A stretch of 64,000 nucleotides of DNA from assembly GCF_000177215.2 (NCBI RefSeq), contig NZ_CM001368.1, positions 1,984,001-2,048,000 on the forward strand, in the 5' to 3' direction. A program made the position numbers and the translations under genes. The DNA is from Solidesulfovibrio carbinoliphilus subsp. oakridgensis (lineage in GTDB: Bacteria > Desulfobacterota > Desulfovibrionia > Desulfovibrionales > Desulfovibrionaceae). This document shows positions 42,864-51,471 of this stretch, piece after piece. How positions within the stretch are numbered: position 1 is the first letter of the stretch; each line of letters starts with the position of its first letter. The notes under the pieces are model-generated. The model saw only the letters and a list, made by a program, of their open reading frames with translations. It did not search any database and had not been told where the DNA came from.

Positions 42864-44816
42864 TTATTCGGCCGCGCCCGGGGTCGGAGCGCCAGGGCCG
42901 GTCGGCTTGGGGCCGAGGATGGCGTCGTTTAGGATTTCCACCTTGGCCGTCTGCTGCACGGTCTGGAGGTAGGCCTTGAAAAGCTCGGACTGCTTGGACT
43001 GGGCGAGGGTGGACATCCAGCGGTCCTTTTCCTTGTCCCACAAGGCCGTCTCGGCCGGCATCCGCTTCTCGAGGCCGGCCAGCACGTAGCCGTCGGACAC
43101 GGCGTAGGCCGCCTTGAACCAGCCGGGACCGGTGGCCTCGAAGGCCGTCTGGACCAGCACCGGGGCCATGCCGAGGGCCGGGATGAAGCCCTGGCGGGTA
43201 AACGGCTGGGAAATCTGGATCTTGTCCTTGTAGTCGGCCAGGACCTTGGCCTTGCCTTCCTCGGTCTCCATGGCCTTGGCCACGGTGTCGGCCTGGGCCC
43301 GGGCCCGCTTCTGGGCCTCCTCGGCCACGAGCCGGTCCTTGATGACGTCCGTGACGGCTTCCATCGGCTCGAAGCCGGCCGGCTTCGTCTCGGCCACCCG
43401 GGCCAGCAGGAACCCGTCCTGGGTCGAGAGCGGCTGGTCGGCCCCGCCGCCCTGCTTGAAGGTGAAAAGCGCGGCCAGGGCCTGCTCCGACAGGCCGAGT
43501 TCGGCCGGCGGGGTGTCCTTGGCAAAAAAATCGGTCGTCTTGGTCTCGAGCTTCTCTTCTGCGGCGGCCTTTTTGAGGTCCTCGCCGGCAGCGACCTTTT
43601 CCTGGATCGTGTCCAGGGCCTTGGTCAGCTTGTCGGCGGCCTTCTGTTCGGCCAGGTCGCTTCGGATCTCGTCCTTGACTTCGGCCAGGGTCTTCTCGCC
43701 GGCGGCCTGATGCTCGCCGGCCTGGATCAGGTGCAGGCCGAGCGCGGTGCGCACGGGTTCGCCGATCTCGTCTTTCTTGAGCGAAAAGGCTTTCTCCTCA
43801 AAGGCGCCGAATTCCTTGGGCAGGCTGCCCTTGGGCAGCCAGGCCCAGTCTTCGCCGATGAGCCCCTCGGGGTTGTTGGGGTTTTTCGGCAGAAGCGAGG
43901 CGAAGTCCGCCCCGGCCTTGAGCTTGGCGGCCAGATCCTTGAGTTTGGCCGTGGCCGCGTCCACGGCCTCTTTCGGCGCGTCGGCCGGCAGCATGACGAG
44001 GAAGTGGCGCACCCGGACCTGTTCGGGCTTGGCGTACTTCTTCTGGTTGGCCTTGTACGCCGTCTCGATATCCGCGTCGGTCACCTCGGCCGGCTTGGCC
44101 AGGGCCTTGGGCGTGAATTCCACGTAGTCGATCCTGATCTGGGCGGGCGTGGCGAACTGGTCTTTTCTGGCCTCGTAGTAGGCCTTGATCTGGTCCGCGG
44201 TCGGGGCGACACCCTTGGTGAAATCCTCGGTCTTGAAGGGAATGTAGTGGATGGTGGCCTGCTCGCGCATGAAGTCGAAGATGGAGCGGGCCTCGGTGTC
44301 GGTGACGGCCGCCGGCAGGCTGACGTAGGCGGCCAGCTTTTCGAGCAGCAGGTTCTGGCGGAAGTCCGCCTCGAACTCGCCCGGGGTCACGTCGTTGGCC
44401 TGGAGCAGATTTTCGTAGCGCTTGGCGTCGAACTGCTTGGACTCGTTCTGGAAGGCCGGGATCTTGGCGATCTCGGCCCGCAGCTCTTCCGGGGACACGG
44501 CGATGCCGAGCTTGGCGGCCTGGTCTTCCAGCAGACGCGTGGTCACCATGTTGCTGAAGACCTGCCAGCGAAAGCCCCCGTCCTGCAGATCCTTGTCCGT
44601 GACATTGGGGTTTTTGTTTTTCACCAGGCGCAGGTTTTCCTGGTAGGCCTTTTCATAGTCCTTGATGAGGACGGGCTGGCCGTCGATGGTGGCAAGGACC
44701 GTGGCCTTGTCGCCCTGGAAGCTGCCGACGCCCCAGAAGACGAAGACCAGGATAATGAGGCCGAAAACGATCTTGATGCCCCACGATTGGGCGTATTTCC
44801 GCATGGGATCGAGCAT
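42864..44816 (-). CDS. ppiD: PpiD/SurA-type peptidyl-prolyl isomerase, membrane anchored
   Basis: Periplasmic folding factor of 650 residues. One N-terminal membrane helix (IKIVFGLIILVFVFWGVGSF) anchors it, followed by a SurA_N-like chaperone domain (VLATIDGQPVLIKDYEKAYQENL...). A parvulin domain is centred on VRVRHFLVMLPADAP...LGLHLIQAGE, about residues 290-390. The large C-terminal domain is helical and PpiD-like. ATG 44816 follows GAGGAG. It is a single gene with its own terminator. Confidence 0.9.
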   Translation of the reverse strand: MLDPMRKYAQSWGIKIVFGLIILVFVFWGVGSFQGDKATVLATIDGQPVLIKDYEKAYQENLRLVKNKNPNVTDKDLQDGGFRWQVFSNMVTTRLLEDQAAKLGIAVSPEELRAEIAKIPAFQNESKQFDAKRYENLLQANDVTPGEFEADFRQNLLLEKLAAYVSLPAAVTDTEARSIFDFMREQATIHYIPFKTEDFTKGVAPTADQIKAYYEARKDQFATPAQIRIDYVEFTPKALAKPAEVTDADIETAYKANQKKYAKPEQVRVRHFLVMLPADAPKEAVDAATAKLKDLAAKLKAGADFASLLPKNPNNPEGLIGEDWAWLPKGSLPKEFGAFEEKAFSLKKDEIGEPVRTALGLHLIQAGEHQAAGEKTLAEVKDEIRSDLAEQKAADKLTKALDTIQEKVAAGEDLKKAAAEEKLETKTTDFFAKDTPPAELGLSEQALAALFTFKQGGGADQPLSTQDGFLLARVAETKPAGFEPMEAVTDVIKDRLVAEEAQKRARAQADTVAKAMETEEGKAKVLADYKDKIQISQPFTRQGFIPALGMAPVLVQTAFEATGPGWFKAAYAVSDGYVLAGLEKRMPAETALWDKEKDRWMSTLAQSKQSELFKAYLQTVQQTAKVEILNDAILGPKPTGPGAPTPGAAE

Positions 44817-44968
44817 TTTTACTCCTCGGCGCGTGGTGCGCCGCTTCGCGTGTCGCGTCCGCCGGATCGGTCCCGGCGGATTCGGGAAAAGACTGGCGGG
44901 AACGTAGCCGCTTTTAGCGAAAAAACAACGTTCCGTATCGTCACGGGCGCGGGCTGGTGTGGCGACCC

Positions 44969-44994
44969 TTAAAAAATACACCAGTATTTTTTAA
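44969..44994. repeat. AT-rich 26-base palindrome A
   Basis: Arms TTAAAAAATAC and GTATTTTTTAA pair perfectly around ACCA. It lies 65 bases after the aconitase stop and 153 bases before the ppiD start, both on the minus strand. A near-identical palindrome of the same length lies at 57603. Terminator or operator roles are both possible. Confidence 0.6.
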
Positions 44995-45014
44995 CAAAAA
45001 AGTAATCATCTTAT

Positions 45015-45026
45015 ATGGTTAACCAT
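45015..45026. promoter_or_regulatory. Palindrome ATGGTTAACCAT
   Basis: A perfect 12-base palindrome in the same AT-rich gap, 33 bases after the aconitase stop. It may be an operator for ppiD or part of the aconitase 3' region. No regulator is assigned. Confidence 0.3.
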
Positions 45027-45058
45027 GGAAAGCATGCACTTTTTTCCTGGACGCGACA

Positions 45059-46981
45059 CTAGGCCCGGGCCTGCCGCACGAGGTTCAGCAGGCCGCCAGC
45101 CCGGATGATCTCCAGTTCCTTGGCGGTCAGGTCGTTTTTGACGGCAACCGGGCCCACGCCGGCAACCGTCATCGCAACGGTGCCGCCAGGCGTGATGTCG
45201 CCGGTCCGGATGGCGATCTCCGCCCCGGCCGGGATGCGGTCGTAGTCGGCCTTGTCCGCCAACAAAAGCGGCAGGATGCCGAAGTTGACCAGGTTGGCCC
45301 GGTGGATGCGGGCCATGGACTTGGCCACCACGGCCACCACGCCGAGGTAGCGGGGCCCGAGGGCCGCGTGCTCGCGGCTCGATCCCTGGCCGTAGTTGTC
45401 CCCGGCCAGGATCACGCCCTTGCCGAGCTTTTTGATGCGCGGCACGAATTCGGCGTCCACCCGGCTGAAGATGTATTCGCTGATGGCCGGGATGTTGGAG
45501 CGAAGGGCCGTGATCTGGGCCCCGGCCGGCAGGATGTGGTCGGTGGTGATGTCGTCGCCGACCTTGAGGGCCACCGGCGCCGCAACCGTGGCCGCAAGCG
45601 GCGTGAAGGGCGGCAGGGGCGCGATGTTCGGGCCGCGCTTTATTTCCACGCCCGCACCGTCGGCCGGGGGGGTGAGAAAGAGGTGACGGATGCTCGGGGC
45701 GTTCTCCGGCAGCTCGGCCCGGGCCGGAGCCTCGCCCCAGGTGGCCGGGTCCGAGAACTCGCCGCGCAGGGCGGCCATGGCCGCGGTTTGCGGGCTGACC
45801 AGATAGACCTTGGCGTCCTGGGTGCCGGAGCGGCCCTCGAAATTGCGGTTGAACGTCCGGGCGCTGACCCCGCCCGAGACCGGCGAGCCGCCCATGCCGA
45901 TGCACGGGCCGCAGGCGCACTCGAGGATGCGGGCCCCGGCGTCGAGCATCGGGTCGATGCGGCCCTCGGCGGCCAGCATCTTGAGCACCTGCTTGGACCC
46001 GGGTGCGATCAAAAGATCCGTGGTCGGGTCGATGCGCTTGCCGGCCAGGATCTCGGACACGGCCATGAGGTCGGCATACGACGAGTTGGTGCACGAGCCG
46101 ATGCAGGACTGGTCCACCTTCATGCCGGCCAGTTCCCGGATGGTCACGGCCCGGTCCGGCATGTGGGGGGCGGCGGCCATGGGCTCAAGCGTCGAAAGGT
46201 CGATCTCGATCACCTCGTCGTAGGCGGCGTCGGGATCGGCGGTGAGCTCCACCCAGTCGCCGGGGCGGCCCATGGCCGTCAGGAAGGCCTTGGTTGCCGC
46301 GTCGCTCGGGAAAATCGAGGTCGTGGCCCCAAGCTCGGCCCCCATGTTGGTGATGACCGCCCGCTCGGGCACCGACAGCGTGGCCACGCCCGGTCCGGCG
46401 TACTCGATGACCTTGCCGACCCCGCCCTTGACCGTCATGATCCCCAAAAGCGTCAGGATCACGTCCTTGGCCGTGGCCCAGCCGGTGAGCCTGCCGGTCA
46501 GGTTGACCTTGACCACCTTGGGCATGGCGATGACGTAGGCCTCGCCGGCCATGGCCAGGGCCACGGACAGGCCGCCCGCGCCCATGGCCATGGAGCCGAC
46601 GCCGCCGGCGGTCGGGGTGTGGGAGTCCGACCCGACCAGCGTCCTGCCCGGCCTGGCGAAATTTTCCAGGTGGAGCTGGTGGCAGATGCCCGTGCCGGCC
46701 GGCGAGAAGGTGATGCCGTATTTGGCGGCCACGGTGCGCAGGTAGGCGTGGTCGTCGGGGTTGCGGAAGCCCATCTGGAGCGTGTTGTGGTCCACGTAGC
46801 TGACCGAAAGCTCGGTGCGCACGCGCGGCAGCCCGATGGCCTCGAACTGCAGGTAGGCCATGGTGCCGGTGGCGTCCTGGGTCAGCGTCTGGTCGATGCG
46901 CAAGGCAATCTCGGCGCCGGGGGTCATTTCTCCGGAAACGAGGTGGTCCTTGATGATTTTTTGCGTAAGATTGAGCGCCAT
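45059..46981 (-). CDS. Aconitate hydratase
   Basis: Interconverts citrate and isocitrate in the cytoplasm; 640 residues, the compact bacterial form. The [4Fe-4S] ligands are in QSCIGSCTNSS and ECACGPCIGMGG. Substrate-site motifs GSDSHTPTAGGVGSMAMGAGG, RNFEGRSGTQDAKVYLVSP and GDNYGQGSSREHAALGPRYLG are intact. ATG 46981 matches the family N-terminus MALNLTQKI and follows AAGGAATCC. In a sulfate reducer it would serve an incomplete, biosynthetic citrate pathway. Confidence 0.94.
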   Translation of the reverse strand: MALNLTQKIIKDHLVSGEMTPGAEIALRIDQTLTQDATGTMAYLQFEAIGLPRVRTELSVSYVDHNTLQMGFRNPDDHAYLRTVAAKYGITFSPAGTGICHQLHLENFARPGRTLVGSDSHTPTAGGVGSMAMGAGGLSVALAMAGEAYVIAMPKVVKVNLTGRLTGWATAKDVILTLLGIMTVKGGVGKVIEYAGPGVATLSVPERAVITNMGAELGATTSIFPSDAATKAFLTAMGRPGDWVELTADPDAAYDEVIEIDLSTLEPMAAAPHMPDRAVTIRELAGMKVDQSCIGSCTNSSYADLMAVSEILAGKRIDPTTDLLIAPGSKQVLKMLAAEGRIDPMLDAGARILECACGPCIGMGGSPVSGGVSARTFNRNFEGRSGTQDAKVYLVSPQTAAMAALRGEFSDPATWGEAPARAELPENAPSIRHLFLTPPADGAGVEIKRGPNIAPLPPFTPLAATVAAPVALKVGDDITTDHILPAGAQITALRSNIPAISEYIFSRVDAEFVPRIKKLGKGVILAGDNYGQGSSREHAALGPRYLGVVAVVAKSMARIHRANLVNFGILPLLLADKADYDRIPAGAEIAIRTGDITPGGTVAMTVAGVGPVAVKNDLTAKELEIIRAGGLLNLVRQARA

Positions 46982-47189
46982 GGAGGATTCCTTTGAGGTA
47001 TGACGGAAAAGGGAAAAAGGTCCGGCCTGCATGCCTCCCCCGGCGGCCGAAGTCAAGGGGCCGAACCGCTTGCGGTCCTGGCGCCGCAGGGCCCCAGGCG
47101 TTGGGCCGGGCCGCCCGCCCCCCCGGCCCGGCTGTTGACTAACCGCTACGACGGGCGCAAACAGAGAGCATCGGGAAAAGGAGCACGCG

Positions 47190-47369
47190 ATGGAGTTTCA
47201 CGACGGCGTGCGCGCCGCCTTCGGCATCCCCGCCCGCTTCCGGATTCCGCGCATCATGGCCGTGGGACACCTGAAGCCCGGAGCCGCCGTCCTGCCGCCC
47301 AAATGGCGCCCGGGCCTGGGCGACATTCTCTCTCGCCTGCCCGACCCTTCCCAAGGAGAAAACGCATGA
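47190..47369 (+). CDS. Possible 59-residue protein, nitroreductase C-terminus-like fragment
   Basis: ATG 47190 has AAAGGAG 6 bases upstream and opens a 59-codon frame. The product EFHDGVRAAFGIPARFRIPRIMAVGHLKPGA resembles the C-terminal strand-helix region of nitroreductases, where GIP...RI..I.A.G is common, but the flavin-binding part is missing. Its stop overlaps the YceI start (ATGA), so it may be translated as a leader of that gene. It could be a decayed nitroreductase that kept a ribosome site. Confidence 0.4.
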   Translation: MEFHDGVRAAFGIPARFRIPRIMAVGHLKPGAAVLPPKWRPGLGDILSRLPDPSQGENA

Positions 47370-48055
47370 AAACCGTCCTGCCAGCACTTCTCATCCTGGC
47401 CGCCCTCGGCCTCGCCCCCTGCCCCGCTCCGGCCCAGGCGGCCGATCCCCAGCCCGGGGCCGACGCCGCCAAGGCGGCCGCGCCGCCGGCTCCGGTCGTG
47501 GACGGCGTCACCCTCGACACGCCCCACCTCTCGACCACCTTCTGGATCCGCCACATCCTGGCCCCGGTGGCCGGACGCTTCGACCAGGCCGCCGGCACCA
47601 TCGACCTCCCGGCCAAGTCGCCGGACAAGGGCCACGTCCGCTTCACCGTCAAGACCGAAAGCGTGGACACCGGCGTGGCCGCCCGCGACACCCACCTGCG
47701 CACCGCCGAATTCCTCGACACCGCCGTTTATCCGGAAATGACCTTCGTCAGCGACCGGATCGTGGCCGGTCCCAAGGGCGTCTACAACGTCACCGGCAAG
47801 CTGACCATCAAGGACGTGACCAGGACCGTCACCATCCCGGTCCGCGCCCTGGGCACCAAGCCCAGCCCCATGACGCCCTGCGTCGACGTCTCGGGCTACG
47901 AAGCCTCGCTCTCGCTCAACCGCCTCGAATACCACGTCGGCACCGGCAAGTACTTCAAGATGGGAGTCGTCGGCGACACCGTCGACATCCGCCTCGCCGG
48001 CGAAACCCTCGGCCAGCGGCCCAATTGCGTGCCGCCGCCCCACCCGCAGCAGTAA
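47366..48055 (+). CDS. YceI-family exported lipid-binding protein
   Basis: Periplasmic lipocalin-like protein of 229 residues. A signal peptide (MKTVLPALLILAALGLAPCPAPAQA) is followed by the YceI fold: DTPHLSTTFWIRHILAPVAGRFDQAAGTIDL, DTGVAARDTHLRTAEFLDTAVYPEMTFVSDRI and YNVTGKLTIKDVTRTVTIPV. Members bind isoprenoid lipids. AAGGAG precedes ATG 47366. The C-terminal tail is Pro-rich. A dispersed 3' repeat begins 17 bases after the stop. Confidence 0.9.
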   Translation: MKTVLPALLILAALGLAPCPAPAQAADPQPGADAAKAAAPPAPVVDGVTLDTPHLSTTFWIRHILAPVAGRFDQAAGTIDLPAKSPDKGHVRFTVKTESVDTGVAARDTHLRTAEFLDTAVYPEMTFVSDRIVAGPKGVYNVTGKLTIKDVTRTVTIPVRALGTKPSPMTPCVDVSGYEASLSLNRLEYHVGTGKYFKMGVVGDTVDIRLAGETLGQRPNCVPPPHPQQ

Positions 48056-48072
48056 GACGAGAGAAGAGAAGA

Positions 48073-48120
48073 ATGCCTCCGGCGGCCGGGAGGGGGTCAC
48101 CCCCTCCCGGACCCACCCGC
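48073..48120 (+). repeat. Dispersed 3' repeat, copy 6
   Basis: Core ATGCCTCCGGCGGCC, hairpin GGGAGGGGGTCACCCCCTCCC and GGACCCACC, 17 bases after the YceI stop behind GAGAGAAGAGAAGA. It abuts the left piece of copy 7, which points the other way. Confidence 0.85.
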
Positions 48121-48136
48121 CTCCCCAACCCCCGCC

Positions 48137-48160
48137 CACCCCGTTCGGGGGGTCCGGGGG
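48137..48160 (-). repeat. Dispersed 3' repeat, copy 7, distal piece split by IS element
   Basis: CACCCCGTTCGGGGGGTCCGGGGG matches the distal part of copy 1 base for base, but is followed here by the left end of the IS element. The remaining part lies at 49467-49495. Confidence 0.75.
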
Positions 48161-48166
48161 CTGTGC

Positions 48167-49458
48167 AACCGGGAACATCGTTGACAGTTTGGACCGGGTA
48201 CATCCCTGACACTTTTTAGCTGATCAGGGATCGAACCGGAACCACCCGTTTGGGGTCTTTGGGGCAAAACCCGCCGAGCAGGTGCTCTCCAAGATAAACC
48301 AGCCAACGATCATCATAATTTCTGGTCAGGCCGATGCGACATTTCGCAAATGCCTCGCCGAGAAAAATCTGCCTGCCTTCCCAGTTGAACATCCCATCCC
48401 GGCGAACCGTCCGACTTTCGAAAGAGGAGGGATACTCAAAGCATGGTTCGTTTCGAGGCAGCCGCCGGGACGAAGGCCGGTAGATTGAAGCCGGCGTGGC
48501 CTGATCAAGTGCTTCATGGGGACGATGGCTATTAAATCGCTCCCGCCAGGACTCCAATCGTTCTTGTTGCTCCCGCAGATTCGCCGAAGGCGGGATAGTG
48601 GCTTCCAGTTTCAAGGTCCGATGCATTCTTTCGTGGCAGCCATTTTGCTCGGGCTTTCCAGGCGCGATGAAGTCCACGACAATACCCAGCTGGAGCCACC
48701 AGACGCTTAAGCCGGTCAAACCTGCGATCCCGGTCGAACCAAACGGAGTCCCATTGTCCACGCGGATGGCGCGTGGCAGGCCGTATCGCATAAACACCCG
48801 CCGCATCGCCTCTTTTGTTCGTTCAAGCGTCTGCGTAGGAAAGACGTAACACCCTAAGACATAGCGGCTAAAGATGTCACTGATTGTCAAAGGATGGCAA
48901 ATGCTCCTGTCCTCCAGGCGAAACCAGCCCTTGTAATCCGCACTCCAAACATCATTTGCCTGTTTGGGCTGCCGGAGATCCTCTCGCCGCAACCGGCCTC
49001 CTGACTGACGGCGCTTTGCTTTTGTGGCGGTGATCAATCCGTGCCGTTTCAAAATGTCGCCGGCTGTACTTTTGGCCGGTGGGTACTCTATGCCGTGCAC
49101 ATCTTGCAGAAGCCTGACGAGCTTTTTGGGACCCCAGTAGGGATTCTCCTGTCGCAATGCGAGTAATAACGTGACGACTGCATCAGGTGTTTTGTGCGGG
49201 CAATGCCGGGCAACGCGGCTTCGTTCCCCAAGCCCTTCCCCTGCCTGATAGCGGCGCAGCCACTTGTAACCCGTTTCGCGACTGATCCCATACTTGCGGC
49301 ACAAGGCTGCAAATGATTCCCGTCGCTGCGACAACTCCACAATGAACCGGGCGCGTTCTTCCATCGGATTGACCTTTTTCCAGGGCATTGGAGCTTCCTC
49401 CTCTGCCCAAAAGTGTCAACCATGTACCCGGTCCGTTCTGTCAATCATGTACCCGGTT
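48167..49458 (-). mobile_element. IS481-family insertion sequence
   Basis: An element of about 1.3 kb with one transposase gene. The two ends are imperfect inverted repeats of about 47 bases (48167-48213 and 49411-49458). Each end holds two tandem copies of a unit like ACCGGGTACATNNTTGACA, probably transposase-binding sites. Base composition is visibly AT-richer than the flanks. The target is inside a dispersed 3' repeat; exact outer bases and target duplication cannot be fixed. Confidence 0.8.
48216..49388 (-). CDS. IS481-family transposase
   Basis: DDE-type transposase of 390 residues. An N-terminal helix-turn-helix (ESFAALCRKYGISRETGYKWLRRYQ) is followed by an rve integrase core. Catalytic acids can be assigned to VWSADYKGWF, IRVDNGTPFG and KPEQNGCHERMHRTLK. 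A C-terminal extension (SRRLPRNEPCFEYPSSF...) is typical of the IS481 group. The frame is intact, so the element may be active. AGGAGGAAG precedes the ATG at 49388; a second ATG eight codons later is possible. Confidence 0.9.
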   Translation of the reverse strand: MPWKKVNPMEERARFIVELSQRRESFAALCRKYGISRETGYKWLRRYQAGEGLGERSRVARHCPHKTPDAVVTLLLALRQENPYWGPKKLVRLLQDVHGIEYPPAKSTAGDILKRHGLITATKAKRRQSGGRLRREDLRQPKQANDVWSADYKGWFRLEDRSICHPLTISDIFSRYVLGCYVFPTQTLERTKEAMRRVFMRYGLPRAIRVDNGTPFGSTGIAGLTGLSVWWLQLGIVVDFIAPGKPEQNGCHERMHRTLKLEATIPPSANLREQQERLESWRERFNSHRPHEALDQATPASIYRPSSRRLPRNEPCFEYPSSFESRTVRRDGMFNWEGRQIFLGEAFAKCRIGLTRNYDDRWLVYLGEHLLGGFCPKDPKRVVPVRSLIS

Positions 49459-49466
49459 CATACCGG

Positions 49467-49495
49467 CGTCACGCCCCCCGGCCGCCGGAGGCATC
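49467..49495 (-). repeat. Dispersed 3' repeat, copy 7, core piece
   Basis: Minus-strand core GATGCCTCCGGCGGCC with the start of its hairpin (GGGGGGCGTGACG), 13 bases after the stop of the glycosidase gene. The hairpin is cut by the right end of the IS element. Confidence 0.75.
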
Positions 49496-49508
49496 TTCCC
49501 TTCCTCCC

Positions 49509-51137
49509 TTATCCACCCCGCCGCGATGCACCGCCGCCGCCGCTGCGCCTCGCGCCGGGCGCTTCGGCGCGCAGGCGGGCGGCCCCGTCCGCGGCAAAGG
49601 GCAGGGTGAGGACGGTCAGGGACACGGCCGGCAGGGCCAGCCGGGCCTGGCCCTGGCGGATGTCGACCGGCGCGCCGCGGCGAAGGAACGGACGCGGGTC
49701 GTCCGGACCGAGGCCGGACCAGACGGTGCGTGCGGCCGCGCGGCCGGGCCGGCCGCCGTCAAGGCGCACGGCCACGTCGCGGGCCGTGTCCTTGTTGAGA
49801 AGAAAGACGGTCATCTCGCCGGTCCGGTCGTCCTGGAAGGCGACGGTCCGCACGCCCGGCGCGTCCGTGGCCGCCACCAGCCGGCCGCCGAGGCGCGCGG
49901 CCAGGAGTTTGACGGCCGTGCCGGTGGGCAGGAGGTTGTTTTTGCCGTCAAGGGCGTCCCAGAGTTCCGGGCCGGTGTCGTTGTTGAGCCAACGGGTGGC
50001 CCAGACTTGCGCCGTCACCACCCGGGGGTCGCTTATGGCCTGCCCCATCATGTCGAACAGGACCAGGGCGTGGCCGAGGGTGTTTTCGTGCTTCCAGCCG
50101 AGGTTCCGGGGATGGGCATACCAGTCGGCGGAGTTGATCTCGGTCAAGAGGTAGCGCAGGCGGCCGGCCAGCCCGGGCGGCCCGTAACGGCGGGCCGCCT
50201 TGTCGATCTCCTCCACCCCGAGCATGCGCACCGGGTTTTCCCGGTAATAGTCGTAGCCGTACCAGGAATAGCAAGGGTATTCGTGGACGGCGACGAAGTC
50301 GATGCTGCCGGCCGCCTGGGCAAAGACGGCCTCCCACCAGGGGGTGGTGACGCCGTTTAAATTGTCGAGGGCGCCGACGCCGTCGGCCGCGACCGGGCCG
50401 TTGGCGCCGACCTGGATGGTCGGGTCCACGCCCTTCATGGCCGAGGCGAAAACCACGAAATCCCGGGCGTAGTCCGCCGCCCTGGCCCCGCCGTTGTAGA
50501 CGTAGAAATACGATTCGTTGCCGATTTCCCAGTATTTGACGCCGTAGCCCCGCTCGATGTTGGCGTAGCGGACCCAGGAAACGGCGTTTTCGAGGAGCCT
50601 GGCCAGGTCCGGCACGGTCTCGCCCGGTTCGCCGGGCTTGTACATGGAGTCGTAGGCCACCACGATGACCGGCTCGGCCCCGGTTTCGCGGCACAGGCGG
50701 ATGAAGGCGTCGAAATCGAGCGGTTTGTGCACGTACCGGTCGTGGAGCAGGTCGTAGACCCGGGCGTCGTTGGACGGCCATTCCTCGGGCCCGAGCCGGG
50801 CGAGTTGCGGACCCGGCTTGTGGAACGGCGGCGCGGCCCACAGCATGCCGTCGGACTTTTCGCCGCCGGGATAGCGCAGGGTGCCGGCCCGCATGTCGAG
50901 GACGGCCCGGGCCAGACGCCGGGCCCCGGGCCGGCGGTTGGCGTCGTTGTCGAGCAGGTAGTTGACGTTTAGGCCAAGGAGCGAGCGGCTGGTGGCGCGA
51001 AGCGTCCTCGCGGCATCGACGGTGACGGCGGCTGGAGCGGCGGCGGGCGGCTCGGCGGCCCGGACGGGCCGGGAGAGGATCAGGCCGGCGAGCAGGAGTG
51101 CCGCGGCCGCGAGCGTTTTGGTCGAAAAACAGGGCAT
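49509..51137 (-). CDS. Exported GH51-like glycoside hydrolase
   Basis: Secreted or periplasmic protein of 542 residues with a signal peptide (MPCFSTKTLAAAALLLAGLILSRPVRA). A clan GH-A barrel shows SLLGLNVNYLLDNDANRR, MRAGTLRYPGGEKSDGMLW and the acid/base Glu in YWEIGNESYF (Glu 208). The probable nucleophile is Glu 333 in LLTEINSADW. The C-terminal beta domain (LAARLGGRLVAATDAPGVRTVAFQ...) and overall order resemble alpha-L-arabinofuranosidases of GH51. The substrate is unproven. GGAAGAGG precedes the ATG. Confidence 0.8.
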   Translation of the reverse strand: MPCFSTKTLAAAALLLAGLILSRPVRAAEPPAAAPAAVTVDAARTLRATSRSLLGLNVNYLLDNDANRRPGARRLARAVLDMRAGTLRYPGGEKSDGMLWAAPPFHKPGPQLARLGPEEWPSNDARVYDLLHDRYVHKPLDFDAFIRLCRETGAEPVIVVAYDSMYKPGEPGETVPDLARLLENAVSWVRYANIERGYGVKYWEIGNESYFYVYNGGARAADYARDFVVFASAMKGVDPTIQVGANGPVAADGVGALDNLNGVTTPWWEAVFAQAAGSIDFVAVHEYPCYSWYGYDYYRENPVRMLGVEEIDKAARRYGPPGLAGRLRYLLTEINSADWYAHPRNLGWKHENTLGHALVLFDMMGQAISDPRVVTAQVWATRWLNNDTGPELWDALDGKNNLLPTGTAVKLLAARLGGRLVAATDAPGVRTVAFQDDRTGEMTVFLLNKDTARDVAVRLDGGRPGRAAARTVWSGLGPDDPRPFLRRGAPVDIRQGQARLALPAVSLTVLTLPFAADGAARLRAEAPGARRSGGGGASRRGG

Positions 51138-51471
51138 GGACCTCTTCCTTGCGGGCAAAGGCAGTGCGTCTAGCCTTGGGAAGCCGTTGTGGCAAGCGCG
51201 GCCGGCCGGCGTTTGGATGACGTTTTGGCAACCAGGTCTTCCGGCGGCAGCTTTACCGATGTGGCCCAAGCGCGTAACCGCAGGCCCCGTCGTCCGACTG
51301 GACGCATGGGAAACGCGGCGCGGCGGTCCCGACCGGCGGGGCCGCCATGAAAGCGGCCCTTGCAAGGGCCTCGGCTTTGATAGTAATGCAGGGCCTCGCG
51401 GCAGGCCGGCCCGAGCCCGACGCCGCGCTCCCGGACAAATCGGTCCACACACGGACCCGGAGGAACCCCCT
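51138..51471. other. Gene-free divergent intergenic region
   Basis: A 334-base gap between the divergent glycosidase and FG-GAP genes; no coding frame with a ribosome site is seen. It must hold both promoters. A weak plus-strand candidate is TTGCAA near 51360 followed by an AT-rich GATAGTAATGC, but the spacing is not ideal. No hairpin stands out. Confidence 0.5.
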
